Shown in pieces: positions 1 through 47,755 of a DNA stretch of 64,000 nucleotides (its first letter is position 1; each line of letters starts with the position of its first letter). The notes under the pieces are model-generated. The model had not been told where the DNA came from and did not search any database. It saw only the letters and a program-made list of their open reading frames with translations. Origin of the DNA: Paulinella micropora (Eukaryota > Cercozoa > Imbricatea > Euglyphida); NCBI GenBank assembly GCA_009731375.1, contig BJOX01000127.1, forward strand, positions 329,950 through 393,949. The letters run 5' to 3'. The translations under genes were made by a program, and so were the position numbers.

Positions 1-137
1 ATTGGTCTGTCTGGAAGGCTTGGAGCTGCCTTGCGGGGGTGTCAGTAGAGCCTATCGTCAAATCTTCGTACTCCCCTCGCGGGTGAGACGATGGAGGCAC
101 ATGTGCAGAAATGCATTCGCCATTGACTGAGAAGCAC

Positions 138-194
<57 letters not shown>

Positions 195-204
195 TATTAT
201 TATC
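1..204 (+). mobile_element. tRNA-SINE, 5'-truncated by window edge
   Basis: Positions 1-137 match the 3' body of the SINE at 13294-13575 (same CGGGGGTGTC, TCGTACTCCCCTC and GAGACGATGGAGGC blocks), followed by an (ATT)n tail at 138-203. The copy is more diverged than the other two. Its tRNA-like head would lie left of the window. Confidence 0.8.
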
Positions 205-379
205 CTTCTCCTCCTCCTCCTTCCCCTCCTTTTTTTCCTCCTCTCCACTTCGTTGTCGTCATACATGAAAACATACGTGTGTGTATTCTGTCTTTTCTCG
301 TTGCTCCCTCTTTTCGCTTCCGCTTCGCTACAAAATACATACATACATACATGCATACATACAGACACACATTCATACA

Positions 380-422
380 GAGTGATTGGCAGATGATGTA
401 CATTCTTAGTTTCTGCTGACTA

Positions 423-457
<35 letters not shown>

Positions 458-691
458 GAGTTATTGGCGGATGAGGTTCGTTCTAAATTTCTACTGTTAC
501 ATACATACATACACGATTCATACGCACACAAATACATACAGAGTGATTAGCAGATGATGTACATTCTCATTTTCTACTGCCTGATTTGAATACATACATA
601 CACGATTCATACATACATACATACATACATACATACAGAGTGATTGGCAGGTGATGCACATTCGAAGTTTCTACTGACTAATGTACATACA

Positions 692-723
<32 letters not shown>

Positions 724-1040
724 GAGTTATTGGCGGATGAGGTTCGTTCTAAATTTCTACTGTTGCATACATACATACACGATTCACACAAACACACACA
801 CACACACATACATACAGAGTGATTGGCAGGTGATGCACATTCTAAGTTTCTATTGACTAATTTACATACGTACGTACATACATACATGTAGAGTTATTGG
901 CGGATGAGGTTCGTTCTAAATTTCTACTGTTACATACATACATACACGATTCACACACACACACATACATACATACATACATATAGAGTGATTGGCAGAT
1001 GATGTACATTCTAAGTTTCTACTGACTGGTTTACATACAT

Positions 1041-1094
<54 letters not shown>

Positions 1095-1264
1095 ATACAG
1101 AGTGATTGGCAGATGATGTATATTCTAAGTTTCTGTTGGTTGACCTCAAATGGTTACATACATACAATACACACACACACACACACACACATACAGAGTT
1201 ATTGGCAGATGATGTACATCCTCCTAGTTTCTACTAACTAATTTACATACATGTATCCATACAG
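380..1264 (+). repeat. Exon-1 echo array (acceptor side) in CATA microsatellite
   Basis: Ten decayed copies of the first 40-45 bases of exon 1 start near 380, 458, 541, 638, 724, 817, 891, 986, 1100 and 1196. They are spaced by (CATA)n, (CA)n or (TA)n; the true exon follows at 1265. Two subtypes occur: GAGTTATTGGCGGATGAGG and GAGTGATTGGCAGATGATG. Each copy keeps the upstream acceptor-side context and stops mid-exon. Confidence 0.85.
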
Positions 1265-29175
<27,911 letters not shown>

Positions 29176-29774
29176 TGACAACAAAATGCATGTCATTATC
29201 ATCAGCAAGAACGACAACGACGGCATCATCATCATCAACAACAACAAAAACAACAACAACATCAACAAGAACATCAACAACGAGAACGACGATGACGACA
29301 AGAACAATAACAACGACAACGACAATAACGGCATCAACAAAACAACATCAACAACGACGACGACAACGACAACAACAACCAGATCTGCATCAACAAGAAC
29401 AACAACAACAACAACACGGCCGGCCCGTTTCAGGATGAATGGAAAAGACCACTGCCTAGTACGTAACGTGCGTGAACTTGTCCCGTAAATCTGGCGGACT
29501 TCACGCAGGTGGGCGCACTGTGTGTAAAATATGTACGTATGCACGCGCAGAAGACGTTAATTTCATACATACATACATACATACATACAAAGCATTCTCC
29601 TTGGTTGGGACAGAAGTGATGACACATACATAAATACATACATACATACATACAGCCATGCACGTCATGATTGGCTAGGCGTGAGTAACTTATCAACATA
29701 GTCCGGAGGCTCATAACAACATAGACAGATCGTAGGTTCATATATACTTTTTATACAGTTTTTTTTTTTTTTTT
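29176..29774 (+). repeat. ACA-rich 3' flank and CATA tracts
   Basis: (ACA/ACG)n follows the SLC12 stop and is probably 3' UTR. CATA repeats and unique sequence follow. No AATAAA signal is seen close to the stop. Confidence 0.6.
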
Positions 29775-29914
29775 TCGGTAACCGGCACAAAATGTGGCTG
29801 GGTGACCGGAAAATAATGATCGTTGCTCGCCGAATTTCCCGAGTTTTCCGTGCCCGCCGGCCCGGCTCGCTCGTAAAACACGTAAAATTCTGTCTCGGCC
29901 ACGATAATAGTTAT
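29775..29914 (+). mobile_element. GC-rich hairpin element, copy D (diverged)
   Basis: GGCACAAAATGTGGCTGGGTGACC leader-like block, CGAGTTTTCCGTGCCCGCC..GGCTCGCTCGTAAAACACG palindrome with several mismatches. Outside the SLC12 gene. Confidence 0.6.
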
Positions 29915-29977
29915 TTTTTGTCACACAATTCGCTTGAGCTGGGTCTTGTTGCAGACTGCTCTTGTATCAAAACTCAA

Positions 29978-30050
<73 letters not shown>

Positions 30051-30381
30051 CACCTCAAGCTGTGTCTCGAACTATCTATAAGATACAACAAAGCTAAGCT
30101 TGTTATTAGTAATAATATGTATTCGCTTTGTTTTTGAGCTTTCAGAGAGAAAGATCGACTTTGAGCATGGACAAGCAAAGTTTTATAAGCAGTTAAGACC
30201 TTAATATTGTCCAGAGTAATATTACTTACCAAGGCAGGACACTCAAGGAGCAAGCTTGTTTCACTTTGCACTCGTTCTCCATCAAATTGTGAGTGCTATG
30301 GCTATGCTGAAGCTGAAGCCATCGTTCGAAAGCTCGGGACAAGAGCTTTCCAACGGTGTGCTCTGTAGTTGCGTACCTTAA

Positions 30382-30554
30382 CCATTATCCTGTGTCGCGT
30401 CCAAAATTGGACGTGGCGTGAGAGTCCGGGCCAATTTTTGAAGGCTCGTTTGGACGTGACTCGACTGATGTTGTTCACATTTAAAGGACAAAACTGTAAT
30501 TTGCTGGGCTTAGCATGATTGTATGCGTCCAATATTGGACGCACAGGGTAAGGG
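30382..30554 (+). mobile_element. piggyBac-type MITE flanked by TTAA
   Basis: TTAA target sites at 30378-30381 and 30555-30558 enclose ends CCATTATCCTGTG..CGTCCAAAATTGGACG and CGTCCAATATTGGACGCACA-GGGTAAGGG, which are inverted repeats. TTAA duplication and CCYTT-like termini are characteristic of piggyBac transposons. At 173 bp there is no transposase. Confidence 0.8.
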
Positions 30555-30558
30555 TTAA

Positions 30559-32275
30559 TATTAATTCAGAAAATTAAGTTCAAGATAAGGTTGCTTTGTC
30601 ACTTGAACGTCTGCAGCAATGTATTAATGGCAACTTTCAAATTATAACTTTTTCCCTTGGACCGGCGGCGGTATTAATATCATTGACACTGTGCCTCTCG
30701 TGTGGCAGTTCAAGTTTCAGATGGTTTGACTTTGGTGACAGTATTATTAATAATACATCTTTTTTGATTTGTTGAGAGTCGAGGACTTCAACTACCCCCC
30801 CAGTCCCACCTGGCTCGTAGGTCGTTTTGATAGCTCTAAAAACATCATAAATCTGCTTGCCAAGCCTTCCCCTACCTCTTCTCCAAATTCAGCGTTCTGG
30901 CAATTTTAGATGGTTTTTTAGATGCTGGCGCCGCCATCATCTTTTGTGAAAAGCCGGCACGGTCCGCGAATTATGCGATTTTTATTATTATTAAAAAATT
31001 TACTCTAATCAGTAGTACTAATCATGGCATAAGGACTACTTCTAACCATTAATAAAGTAATAATACTGAGTAGGTAGTACTGAGGAGAAGTGTCTAATTA
31101 TCATGGCATATATATAAGTTATCATAATACAATTGTCACGAGTCCAACTTGATGCTCCCCCTTAATTAGACTGACCGTCAGACTCGGAGGCTCTCTACCA
31201 ACGAAGTGAACATAAGCAATAAGTAAAGAAAGGAAAGTAAGTGTGCTACCCTACGTCTCCTGTGGAGTTCGGCAGCTTCTATAGCAGCCTCACTTGAAGT
31301 TTCCTTGTGACTATTCTCGGTAGAAAGACATTCTCGCATTCTCGTGTTATTTCATCATTAAATATTTCGTATCATCTACATCTTGGTGTGGTCACGGTGC
31401 AGCTCATATAAGCGATTATCGCTCGGCGTATAGATCTAAGTGCACTTGCATTCATATATATATACAATGACTCACTAAGGAACTAATAAATTTACTCAAA
31501 TGTGCAATACCATAACCTAACGGGCATGTTTCAAGCTCAGACTTTCAGCATTTACTACTACTAATTTTCTAACTTGTGCTTTGCTCTGAAAAAAATCCCT
31601 TTTTAATCTAGCAATTTCCTTTTTTACCCATATCACCCCGTGAATTTTCAGTCTGACTGCACTAGCAATTTCCTTTTTTACCTATATCAACTAGTAATTT
31701 CCTCACTGGCCGTGCTACCTTTCCTTCCACTCTAACCCAACAACATCAGTAGCCACACAACCGTAACCAGTCTTGCACCACAGATTTTTTCCCTCAAAAA
31801 CTGTCTTCTTGAGCACAGGTCAAACGCCCTGCAGACCATACAAGCCTTGCCCTTTACCTAGCCCTTTCACTATACAAACCTAGTACCAATCTAACCTTAT
31901 GCAATGGGGTGAGCACGGTCACTCGTGGTCCGGTAAACCCCTGTTATTAAATAACTATTTCTGAAAGTATATATATATATATCTATATATATACATATAC
32001 ATATATATATAATATATCATTCGTAGGGATGATTCCCACGAGTGGGCACCGTAAGTAGATTGATAGCCACTACTTATTACATATTAATAGCGTCACAGTC
32101 GTCTACCATTGTTGGTACTATCACTACTATCGATAAAATGCGTACTTCCTAGTAACCTTACTAGACTTGCTGACTTGAATGTTAGTATTGAAAAATTGTA
32201 TGAAAACCCAATGTCTTAGTGTCGCTTGGCACGCACGGGCAATGTATATTGCAATCTCACACCAAGAATCGGACA
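30559..32275. other. Intergenic, no gene recognised
   Basis: AT-rich unique sequence. A 43-codon open stretch at about 30785-30912 (EDFNYPPSPTWLVGRFD) has no start or partner exon. Inverted blocks TCACTCGTGGTCCGG (about 31920) and CCCACGAGTGGGCACCG (about 32035) are noted. Nothing else supportable. Confidence 0.5.
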
Positions 32276-32868
<593 letters not shown>

Positions 32869-32869
32869 T

Positions 32870-33207
32870 ATGCCATCAATCTACACTCCAGAGGCGTACT
32901 CTCTACGGATCAAGGCTATCCTACACCTTGCAGTCCATCGCTGGAACTACATCAACTGGATGCACCAGCTCAGAAAGTCCAACTGCCTGCATCCACGCAG
33001 ACTCCCACAGCACAAGAGACGAGCTATCAGGCTCGCCTCTGCCTTTCCATACAGAGACTCGCGACGATATGAGTAACTAGCTTGTAGATAATGAGTTTCT
33101 CTGAATATGACATTATTTGAGCTAACTTGTTATTTTTATGACTGACTTATTTAAAGTTATTAATATTGTTGAAAAAAAAACAAAAAAAAAAAAAAAAAAA
33201 AAAAAAA
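32870..33207 (+). other. 68-codon ORF followed by poly(A): possible retroposed 3' end
   Basis: An ATG-led frame (MPSIYTPEAYSLRIKAILHL..) ends TGA at about 33076. About 100 bases later comes an A-run (33172-33207). The layout resembles the 3' end of a retroposed transcript or LINE, but no family motif is seen. Confidence 0.25.
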
Positions 33208-33352
33208 TACACACAAACGTGTCTAGGCTTTGTCATGGCTTTGTCATCTAAACATGCTAACAGACTGGGTTTTGAAATCACTCTGCGCCAAGGCCGAACC
33301 CGGCGGGACTAGGGTTACTGTTCGAGTTAGTTTCCCTGCTTTTCTCTCGCAG

Positions 33353-33516
33353 CCAAGCCGCCAAAGAAATACCCGGAAAACGACAAGGCGCTTGCCGGGG
33401 TGACTGGGTTGGGATGGTCATTTTGGTTGATGTCGGTGTGTGAGCTGTTGTCTTGGGGTGGGCGCCCAACCTTTATCTTAACTTGGCCTTTTCGACGAGA
33501 GCCAAAACAACTTTAT
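33353..33516 (+). CDS. Probable internal exon, hydrophobic; possibly 5' exon of the 7TM gene
   Basis: A strong acceptor (TTTTCTCTCGCAG) opens KPPKKYPENDKALAGVTGLG-WSFWLMSVCELLSWGG..TFILTWPFRREPKQ. The frame runs straight into a GTATGT microsatellite that can act as donor in any phase. It reads like real protein with one moderately hydrophobic helix. The next exon on the same strand is 3.3 kb away (36827). No family recognised; the link to the receptor is inference. Confidence 0.45.
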
Positions 33517-33770
33517 GTATGTATGTATGTACGTACGTACGTACGTACGTACGTACGTACGTACGTATGTATGTACGTATGTATGTATGCATGTACATTA
33601 TGTACATATGTATGTATGTATGTAAAATTTGTATGTATGTATGTATGTATGTATGTATGTATGTATGTATGTATGTATGTACGTATGTATGTATGTATGC
33701 ATGTATGTATGTATGTACGTATGTATGTATGTTTGTATGTTTGTATATGTACGTATGTATGTAGCGCAGA

Positions 33771-33811
<41 letters not shown>
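33517..33811 (+). repeat. GTAT/GTAC and CA microsatellites
   Basis: (GTAC)n, (GTAT)n and (CA)n begin directly at the preceding exon. Confidence 0.9.
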
Positions 33812-33812
<1 letters not shown>

Positions 33813-35242
33813 GTGCGTAAGTGGAATCAAAAAGTATTTTTTGACTGTTTTGTGTGTGGGAAAGAAAATAGAAAAGTGTTTGGTGAAAAGAAAATAGCGC
33901 AAGGAACTACAATGCAAAAAAAACTTGAGTTAGAGATAACCTTTTTTGGAGGCAAAAAATAAAAGAAATAAAAAATTACTGCAGTAATATTTTCCAAGTC
34001 CAAACCCGCCGATGAACTTCATGGGCAGTGGCTCTTCATATTTCCGACTATATATCCCTAAAAAAAAACCAATATTTTCCACAGCCGGATTTGGGTGCCT
34101 TAGCGAATACTTTTCAAAAGAAAAATTACCTTACTACTGTCCGTTTCTGTCCGTTTCTCCCTCTCAAGATATAACTATTTTCGATACACGGCGGATGGCA
34201 CCTGTTGTCAGAAAGCTCGAAGCTAAGTCACTTGCGCACAATGAGTTTCAGTTATCTGACTTTGGTGGCCTGAACAGACCTGTAAAGTGAATTCTCACCT
34301 GCCAGAAAAGACAGAGAGGAGAGAGGTGTTGTTGAATACCAGAAAAGCCGGATTATCCACAACACTATATAAACCGTGTCAGGTGAGAGTTTATTATATA
34401 CTCAATTTCTTGTGAATTGTACTTGTGGGTTTATTGGAAGTGGCACCAAGTAGGTAAGAATGGCAGAACATGGTGTCCGGACGAAGCCTTTCCAGAAGCA
34501 GGTGGCAAAGAAGTCTGGCCTGGGGTGGGGAACCACAAGCGTTTTTGGTCAGCTTCCCGGAAAACCACAATGTCTTATCGAAATGCCAATATTTTCCAAG
34601 GCCGGATGCCCAACATAAAGTTTGCACAATTTGTCCTGATAGGGGAAACCCCCGTCAAACTTTGTACACCTTCAGCCCAATATGGACACAATCTTTCCCT
34701 CAATGCTATTCTAAAAAATTTTTTCCTTTTGAGCTTGTGCTGTTGTTCCCTTTGGAAATGAGCTCTTCTTTATTTTTCTAGACTTTCTCTCGTCTCTAGT
34801 ACTGTCTCTTTCTCATTAAATCTTGCTACTGTAATAAAAAATATAAAAATAAAAAATAATAGAAAAAAAAAAAAAAAAAAAAAGTTCTCGGCCCACTCAT
34901 TGCTTAGACCTGGAGGATGGTTTGGGCGCGTAGGTCTCAAGTCTACTCTACTCTTGCCAACCCTAACAAAATGACGGGGGTGTTCAAATTATTGTTCGAC
35001 TTTAGTTCCACCATTTTTTTTCTCTTTTACTGTCAGGTCTAGGTTTTTCTTCTTCTAATTATTCAGTCTTCACAGCAGCCCCGTTCGACAAATCACTAAG
35101 CTCCCTGAGAGAAATATTAGCTCTCAAATTGCGGGAATCAAAGTCGAATATTCGCCTCCCAGTCTTGGTTTATGCTTAGCATGCCGCTCACCAATCAGCC
35201 CCTCTCCCCCCCCCCCCCCCCCCCCCCACCCCCCTTTTCGGG
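33812..35242. other. Intergenic with poly(A)-ended unique segment
   Basis: A 34.0-34.8 kb segment with several moderate ORFs ends in AATAAAAAATAT-like signals and a poly-A run (34862-34883), suggesting a retroposed copy. Short inverted TCTCACCTG blocks occur at 34293 and 34385. No protein family recognised. Confidence 0.35.
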
Positions 35243-35926
35243 NNNNNNNNNNNNNNNNNNNNNNNNNNNNNNNNNNNNNNNNNNNNNNNNNNNNNNNNNN
35301 NNNNNNNNNNNNNNNNNNNNNNNNNNNNNNNNNNNNNNNNNNNNNNNNNNNNNNNNNNNNNNNNNNNNNNNNNNNNNNNNNNNNNNNNNNNNNNNNNNNN
35401 NNNNNNNNNNNNNNNNNNNNNNNNNNNNNNNNNNNNNNNNNNNNNNNNNNNNNNNNNNNNNNNNNNNNNNNNNNNNNNNNNNNNNNNNNNNNNNNNNNNN
35501 NNNNNNNNNNNNNNNNNNNNNNNNNNNNNNNNNNNNNNNNNNNNNNNNNNNNNNNNNNNNNNNNNNNNNNNNNNNNNNNNNNNNNNNNNNNNNNNNNNNN
35601 NNNNNNNNNNNNNNNNNNNNNNNNNNNNNNNNNNNNNNNNNNNNNNNNNNNNNNNNNNNNNNNNNNNNNNNNNNNNNNNNNNNNNNNNNNNNNNNNNNNN
35701 NNNNNNNNNNNNNNNNNNNNNNNNNNNNNNNNNNNNNNNNNNNNNNNNNNNNNNNNNNNNNNNNNNNNNNNNNNNNNNNNNNNNNNNNNNNNNNNNNNNN
35801 NNNNNNNNNNNNNNNNNNNNNNNNNNNNNNNNNNNNNNNNNNNNNNNNNNNNNNNNNNNNNNNNNNNNNNNNNNNNNNNNNNNNNNNNNNNNNNNNNNNN
35901 NNNNNNNNNNNNNNNNNNNNNNNNNN
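35243..35926. other. Assembly gap (N)
   Basis: 684 Ns following a poly-C run. Confidence 0.95.
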
Positions 35927-36205
35927 GGCAGACCGCATGAAATGTCTGCTACCCCTGTGAGTACCTCCATGCGGGACCTACCCAGTCTCGTGGAGCTCTC
36001 ACGCGGGGAAGATCAATCATTTGTAGTTGATTTCCTGCAAGGTACCCGACACTGTGCGGGTAGTAGGGACTTCCTTTTGGGGCCTTCTATGCAGGATGGT
36101 TAGAGTCACTCTTCCCTCCCCAACATACTCACTGTAGTCCCTGTTGGGTCGAGGGATGGAGGCGCATTGCCCTCGGGCTCAGCCATGACAGATCAATATA
36201 TATAT
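35927..36205 (+). repeat. Possible second SINE-like element sharing a 3' tail
   Basis: The last about 50 bases (GAGGGATGGAGGCGCATTGC..CTCAGCCATGACAGATCAATAT) resemble the SINE 3' body (GATGGAGGCGCATGTGCAG..CAGCCATTGACAGAGAAGCA). The upstream part (GTGAGTACCTCCATGCGGGA, CGTGGAGCTCTCACGCGGGG) is unrelated to the tRNA head. A (TA)n tail follows. Confidence 0.45.
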
Positions 36206-36227
36206 ATATATATATATATTATCATCA

Positions 36228-36271
<44 letters not shown>

Positions 36272-36286
36272 GTTATTGTTATTATT

Positions 36287-36517
36287 GGACACCGTGATAG
36301 CCCAGTGGTCAAGTTCTACCATCTGGGCCCTGTCGCCAGTTCGATTCCCGTCGGTGCCACCAGTATCTTCATTGAACATACCGGTCCGTCTGGAAGTGTT
36401 GGAACTGCCCGTGCGGGGGTGTCATTAGAGCCTATCGTCAATTCTTCGTACTCCCCTCACGGGTGAGACGATGGAGGCGCATGTGCAGATTTGCATCAGC
36501 CATTGACAGAGAAGCAC

Positions 36518-36594
<77 letters not shown>
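36287..36594 (+). mobile_element. Full-length tRNA-derived SINE
   Basis: Nearly identical to 13294-13575: GGACACCGTGA head, TAGCCCAGTGG A box (36298-36308), GTTCGATTCC B box (36339-36348), unique body, and (ATT)n tail. (ATT)n also lies directly upstream. Confidence 0.88.
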
Positions 36595-36826
36595 CTCTTC
36601 CTCCTACAACTAAAGCCACTTGTTGTTGTTGCTGTTGTTGTTGTTGTTGTTGTTGTTGTTCGTTCGTTCGTTCGTTCGGTCGACGCCGACGTGTTGGAAG
36701 ATGTTTCGAACATTTGCAAACAAAGAATTGTTCTCTATTCAAGCAACATACAAGAAAGCGACTCTGACGGTTCAGTGTTGACATAAGAACATACATACAT
36801 ACATACGTACATACATAAATACATTC

Positions 36827-37460
36827 ATGGTGTTGTCATGCAGTTGGACAGGCATGGGCATGGAGCAGGCTTTAGTAGGTACATACATACATACTTACAT
36901 AACATACATACATACATACATACATACATACATACAGACGTACGACGTACGAAGGTACGTGCGTACATACATACATACATACATACATACATACATGCAT
37001 ACATACATAACATACATAACATACATAACATACATAACATACATAACATACATACATACATACATACATGCATACATGCATACATGGATACATGCATACA
37101 TACATGCATGCATACATGCATGCATGCACATGCATGCATACGTACATAGTTCCGTTTGTGGCATCCATCACGTGGCTGTTGATCTGCATCTACCTGCTGG
37201 CGAGAGCGCTGATGCAGCAGAGAACATACTACCACACTACAGCAAAACATGGTATGTATGTATGTATGTATGTATGTATGTATGTATGCATGTATGTATG
37301 CATGTATGTATGCATGTATGTATGTATGTATGTATGTATGTGTGTGTATGTACGTATGTTTGTAATGTAATGTATGCTATATATGTATGTATGTTATGTA
37401 TGTTATGTATGTCATGTATGTATTTATGTATGTATTTATGTATGTATTTATGTATGTATT

Positions 37461-37491
<31 letters not shown>

Positions 37492-38819
37492 TGTATGTTA
37501 TGTATGTTATGTATGTATGTATGTTATGTATGTATGTATGTTATGTATGTATGCATGTTATGTATGTATGTATGTATGTATTTTATATATGTATGTATTT
37601 TATGTATGTTATGTATGTCTGTATGTTATTTATATATGTATGATGTATGATGTATGTATGTATGTTATGTATGTTATGTATGTATGTATGTTATGTATGT
37701 ATGTATGTATGTATGCATGCATGCATGTATGTATGTATGTATGTATGTATGTATCTATTTATGTAATGTATGTATGTATGTATGTATGTATGTATGTTTA
37801 TGTATGTATGTATGTTTATGCATGTTGTATGTTTGTATGTTTGTATATTATGTTATGTAGGCACGGTTCTCAGCCGGCGGGACAATCCTCTCATCAAGCT
37901 GCTCATCACCCGCACTGTCACCTTTCTCATGGCCATCGTCTTTCTCATACACCCCGCGGTCCAGTCGCTGGCGGCCACTCCGAGCTCCTGCATGGTGTTG
38001 GCACGGTCTAGCGGCTTGTTCTGGGTGCTGTTCAACATGTGTTTGTACGCTTTTCTGTCGGCACGGCTCTCCACCGCCAGCGTGCTGCACCTCAACGCGC
38101 GCAAGAAGTGGGTCAGAAACTTACACACCATCATCAACTACGTTATCTTGGGCGTGTTTGTCTTCGCCATAGCTGTGGCTGTTTTCATTCGAGGCCAGTT
38201 TGACACAGATGGGCACGGCTGCACTTTTGTAGTCCCCCACGCGCTCAGCATTACCATGATCGTCATTGACTCCGTGTTGAGTTTTTCGCTCTTGTATCTG
38301 TTCCTGGATCTGATCTGGACCTTGCCCGCGTCCGAGACAGAAGTCTACAAGAACATAACACGGCGCAACATGCGCGCCGCCATCGTGGGACAGTCCAGCA
38401 CCGTCCTCTTCATGGTGACGCTCATCTGTGGCGATGCGATTCGCAACCCGCACGCAGCGCACATGATCCGACTGCTCACTCCCATGCTCGGTGGCGCGTC
38501 CATCATCGTCAATTGCTGCTGCGTTTGGTATTGTTTTGGTTCATTTACCGTAGAAATGGAAGGCAGGGGAAGCAAGCAGAAGGATCACGGCAACCCCGTT
38601 TGCAACTCCACGCCTGAAGTTTGCTTTGGCGATGCTCATGCCATCTCTTTGAACAGTGCTCCCAACGGCAACACTTCCTCAACCGATAATCTTAACACAA
38701 GTAAAAGCAGCAGGCTCAAAGGCAGCGCTAGGCGGAGCTATCGAAGTGTGGCGCCCGCGCCGACGCCGCCAATGGCCCCGCCCCCCATGTCGCCACCGGT
38801 CTATTCAAACCAGATATAG
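36827..38819 (+). CDS. Seven-transmembrane receptor-like protein, 3 exons
   Basis: Exons 36827-36878, 37150-37251 and 37861-38819 join in phase 1 to a 370-aa protein. ATG at 36827 gives a 17-residue N-terminus. TM1 is VPFVASITWLLICIYLLARAL. TM2-TM7 lie in exon 3: LIKLLITRTVTFLMAIVFLI, GLFWVLFNMCLYAFLSA, INYVILGVFVFAIAVAVF, ALSITMIVIDSVLSFSLLYL, QSSTVLFMVTLICGDAI, TPMLGGASIIVNCCCVWYCF. The C-tail is Ser/Asn then Pro-rich. Topology suggests a GPCR-like receptor, but no DRY or NPxxY motif is seen and I cannot place the family. The first stop, TAG 38817-38819, lies inside a GATATA microsatellite. A GTCTAT donor at 38799 would bypass it in phase 0 and join the exons at 39391-46160. Confidence 0.8.
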
Positions 38820-39390
38820 ATATAGATATAGAGATTGAGATTGAGAGAGATGGAGATGGAGATAGAGATGGAGATAGAGATGGAGATAGAGATGGAGATG
38901 GAGATAGAGATGGAGATAGAGATGGAGATGGAGATGAAGGTAGAGATAGAGATAGAGATTTATATTTAGATTTAAATTTAGATTTAGATTTAGGTTTAGT
39001 TTAGGTTTAGATTTAGATTTAGATATAGACGTATGTGTATGTATGTATGCATGCATGTATGTATGTATGTATGTATGTACGTAATGTACGTAATGTATGT
39101 AATGTATGTAATGTCTGTAATGTATGTATGTAATGTATGTAATGTATGTAATGTATGTAATGTATGTATGTATGTAATGTATGTAATGTGTGTTATGTGT
39201 GTTATGTGTGTTATGTATATCTATGTCATGTATGTATGTATGTATGTATGTATGTATCTATGTATCTATGTATCTATCTATGTATGTATGTATGTATGCA
39301 TGTATGCATGCATGCATGCATGCATCCATGCATGTATGTATGTATGTATGTAATGTATGAATGTATGTATGTATGCATGTATGTTGGTAG
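38820..39390 (+). repeat. GATATA/GAGATG, TTTAGA and GTAT tracts
   Basis: Hexamer (GATATA, GAGATG) then (GTAT)n and (ATGTA)n fill the space between the 7TM exon 3 and the exon at 39391. Confidence 0.9.
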
Positions 39391-46160
<6,770 letters not shown>

Positions 46161-46240
46161 GGACGGGGCCGAGGTGTGTTCCCTGTCCGTAGACGCGCGT
46201 GACTGCCACGAAAAATTAGCTTTGACTGGGGTGGGGGGGG

Positions 46241-46443
46241 NNNNNNNNNNNNNNNNNNNNNNNNNNNNNNNNNNNNNNNNNNNNNNNNNNNNNNNNNNNN
46301 NNNNNNNNNNNNNNNNNNNNNNNNNNNNNNNNNNNNNNNNNNNNNNNNNNNNNNNNNNNNNNNNNNNNNNNNNNNNNNNNNNNNNNNNNNNNNNNNNNNN
46401 NNNNNNNNNNNNNNNNNNNNNNNNNNNNNNNNNNNNNNNNNNN
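46241..46443. other. Assembly gap (N)
   Basis: 203 Ns between a G-run and (GA)n. Confidence 0.95.
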
Positions 46444-46480
<37 letters not shown>

Positions 46481-46583
46481 AGCAGCAAGCAAACCAACCC
46501 GATGAGGGTAATAATGATCATCATCATGATAATTAGAATAATAACAAAAACAACAACAACACAACAACAACAACAACAACAAC

Positions 46584-46619
<36 letters not shown>

Positions 46620-46809
46620 CATCATCATCAAAATAATCATAACAATCATTAAGGAGAGGTAGACAGAAAACCGACGAAGAAGGAAGAAGAAAGAGCAGAA
46701 GCCAAAGCAGAAGGAGTCAGGAAGAAGGGAGAAAAGAAAGGAAAAAGAAGAAAGAAGAAACGAAGAAAAAAAAGGAACATAGATATTATGAGTGTGTGTG
46801 TGTGTGTTT

Positions 46810-46862
<53 letters not shown>

Positions 46863-47444
46863 AAGAAAGAAAGGAGTTCGGAAAAAAATATCGTATAAAA
46901 CCTGGATGTAAATAAGTAATCTGTGGGAAGTTTTGTTTTTGATATGTATCCATTCTTCGTTTTTTTGTTTGATTTTTCGGTGAGACTAGGCAATATCTTG
47001 CTTGAGATTTTTTAAAAAAATGTCTCGCTTAATGTATTCTTAATCTCTCATACCGTTTGTGTGTTTGTGGGACAACCGAAAAACATCAAACTGGCGCACA
47101 CAGAAAATCATTGGTGACAAAAAAGCCTCGGTCACAAGCAACACTTGTCCAAAACGTCCAACACGTTGTGTTTCAGATTTTCTGCGAAGAATTTCATATT
47201 ACTGGCGACGTTCAAATTATGCTTTAAAAAAAAAAGTTGAAATTTAAAAAAAATTGAAAATAAAAAAAAAATTCAAAATTCAAAAAAAGTCAGAAATTAA
47301 AAAGTTCAATTAAAAAAAAAAGTTCGACATATATAAAACAGTTCAACGTGTAATAGATCGTTAAACGTCGAACTTTTTATACAGGTCGAACTGTTTTATA
47401 AAAGATCAAACTTTTTAATACAGGTTGAACTTTTTATACACGTT

Positions 47445-47486
<42 letters not shown>

Positions 47487-47615
47487 TNNNNNNNNNNATA
47501 TACCTCCCGAGCTAACTTTTTTTTTTCCGCGTACACAGTTGAATTTTTTTTTTTTTCGTGTGTTCGTTCGTTAGTTCGTTAGTTCGTAATCGCTTTTTGG
47601 CGTTACTCTATCCAT

Positions 47616-47646
<31 letters not shown>

Positions 47647-47701
47647 CTTTGTCTACGTCTTTCTACCTACCTACCTACCTGCCTATGTTTTCTATCATAC
47701 A

Positions 47702-47750
<49 letters not shown>

Positions 47751-47755
47751 CATAC
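46444..47755. repeat. Intergenic: GA, AAC/AAT, GT, poly-T and TATC tracts
   Basis: Simple repeats, AT-rich DNA with GTTCGAACTTTTT-like direct repeats at about 47300-47440, a small gap at 47488-47497, then (TATC)n. No gene seen. Confidence 0.7.

Noticed and set aside
31100-31960. Possible LTR or retroelement remnant
   Set aside because: Only a short inverted CCACGAGTG block; no long repeats, primer-binding site or ORF.
36660-36786. Open stretch VDADVLEDVSNICKQRIVLY.. ending TAA
   Set aside because: Reads like protein, but no convincing acceptor or donor, and it follows a (TTG)n tract; not annotated as an exon.
33353-36878. Firm merger of the 33353 exon into the 7TM gene
   Set aside because: The donor lies in a GTAT repeat usable in any phase and 3.3 kb with a gap intervenes; kept as a separate exon candidate.
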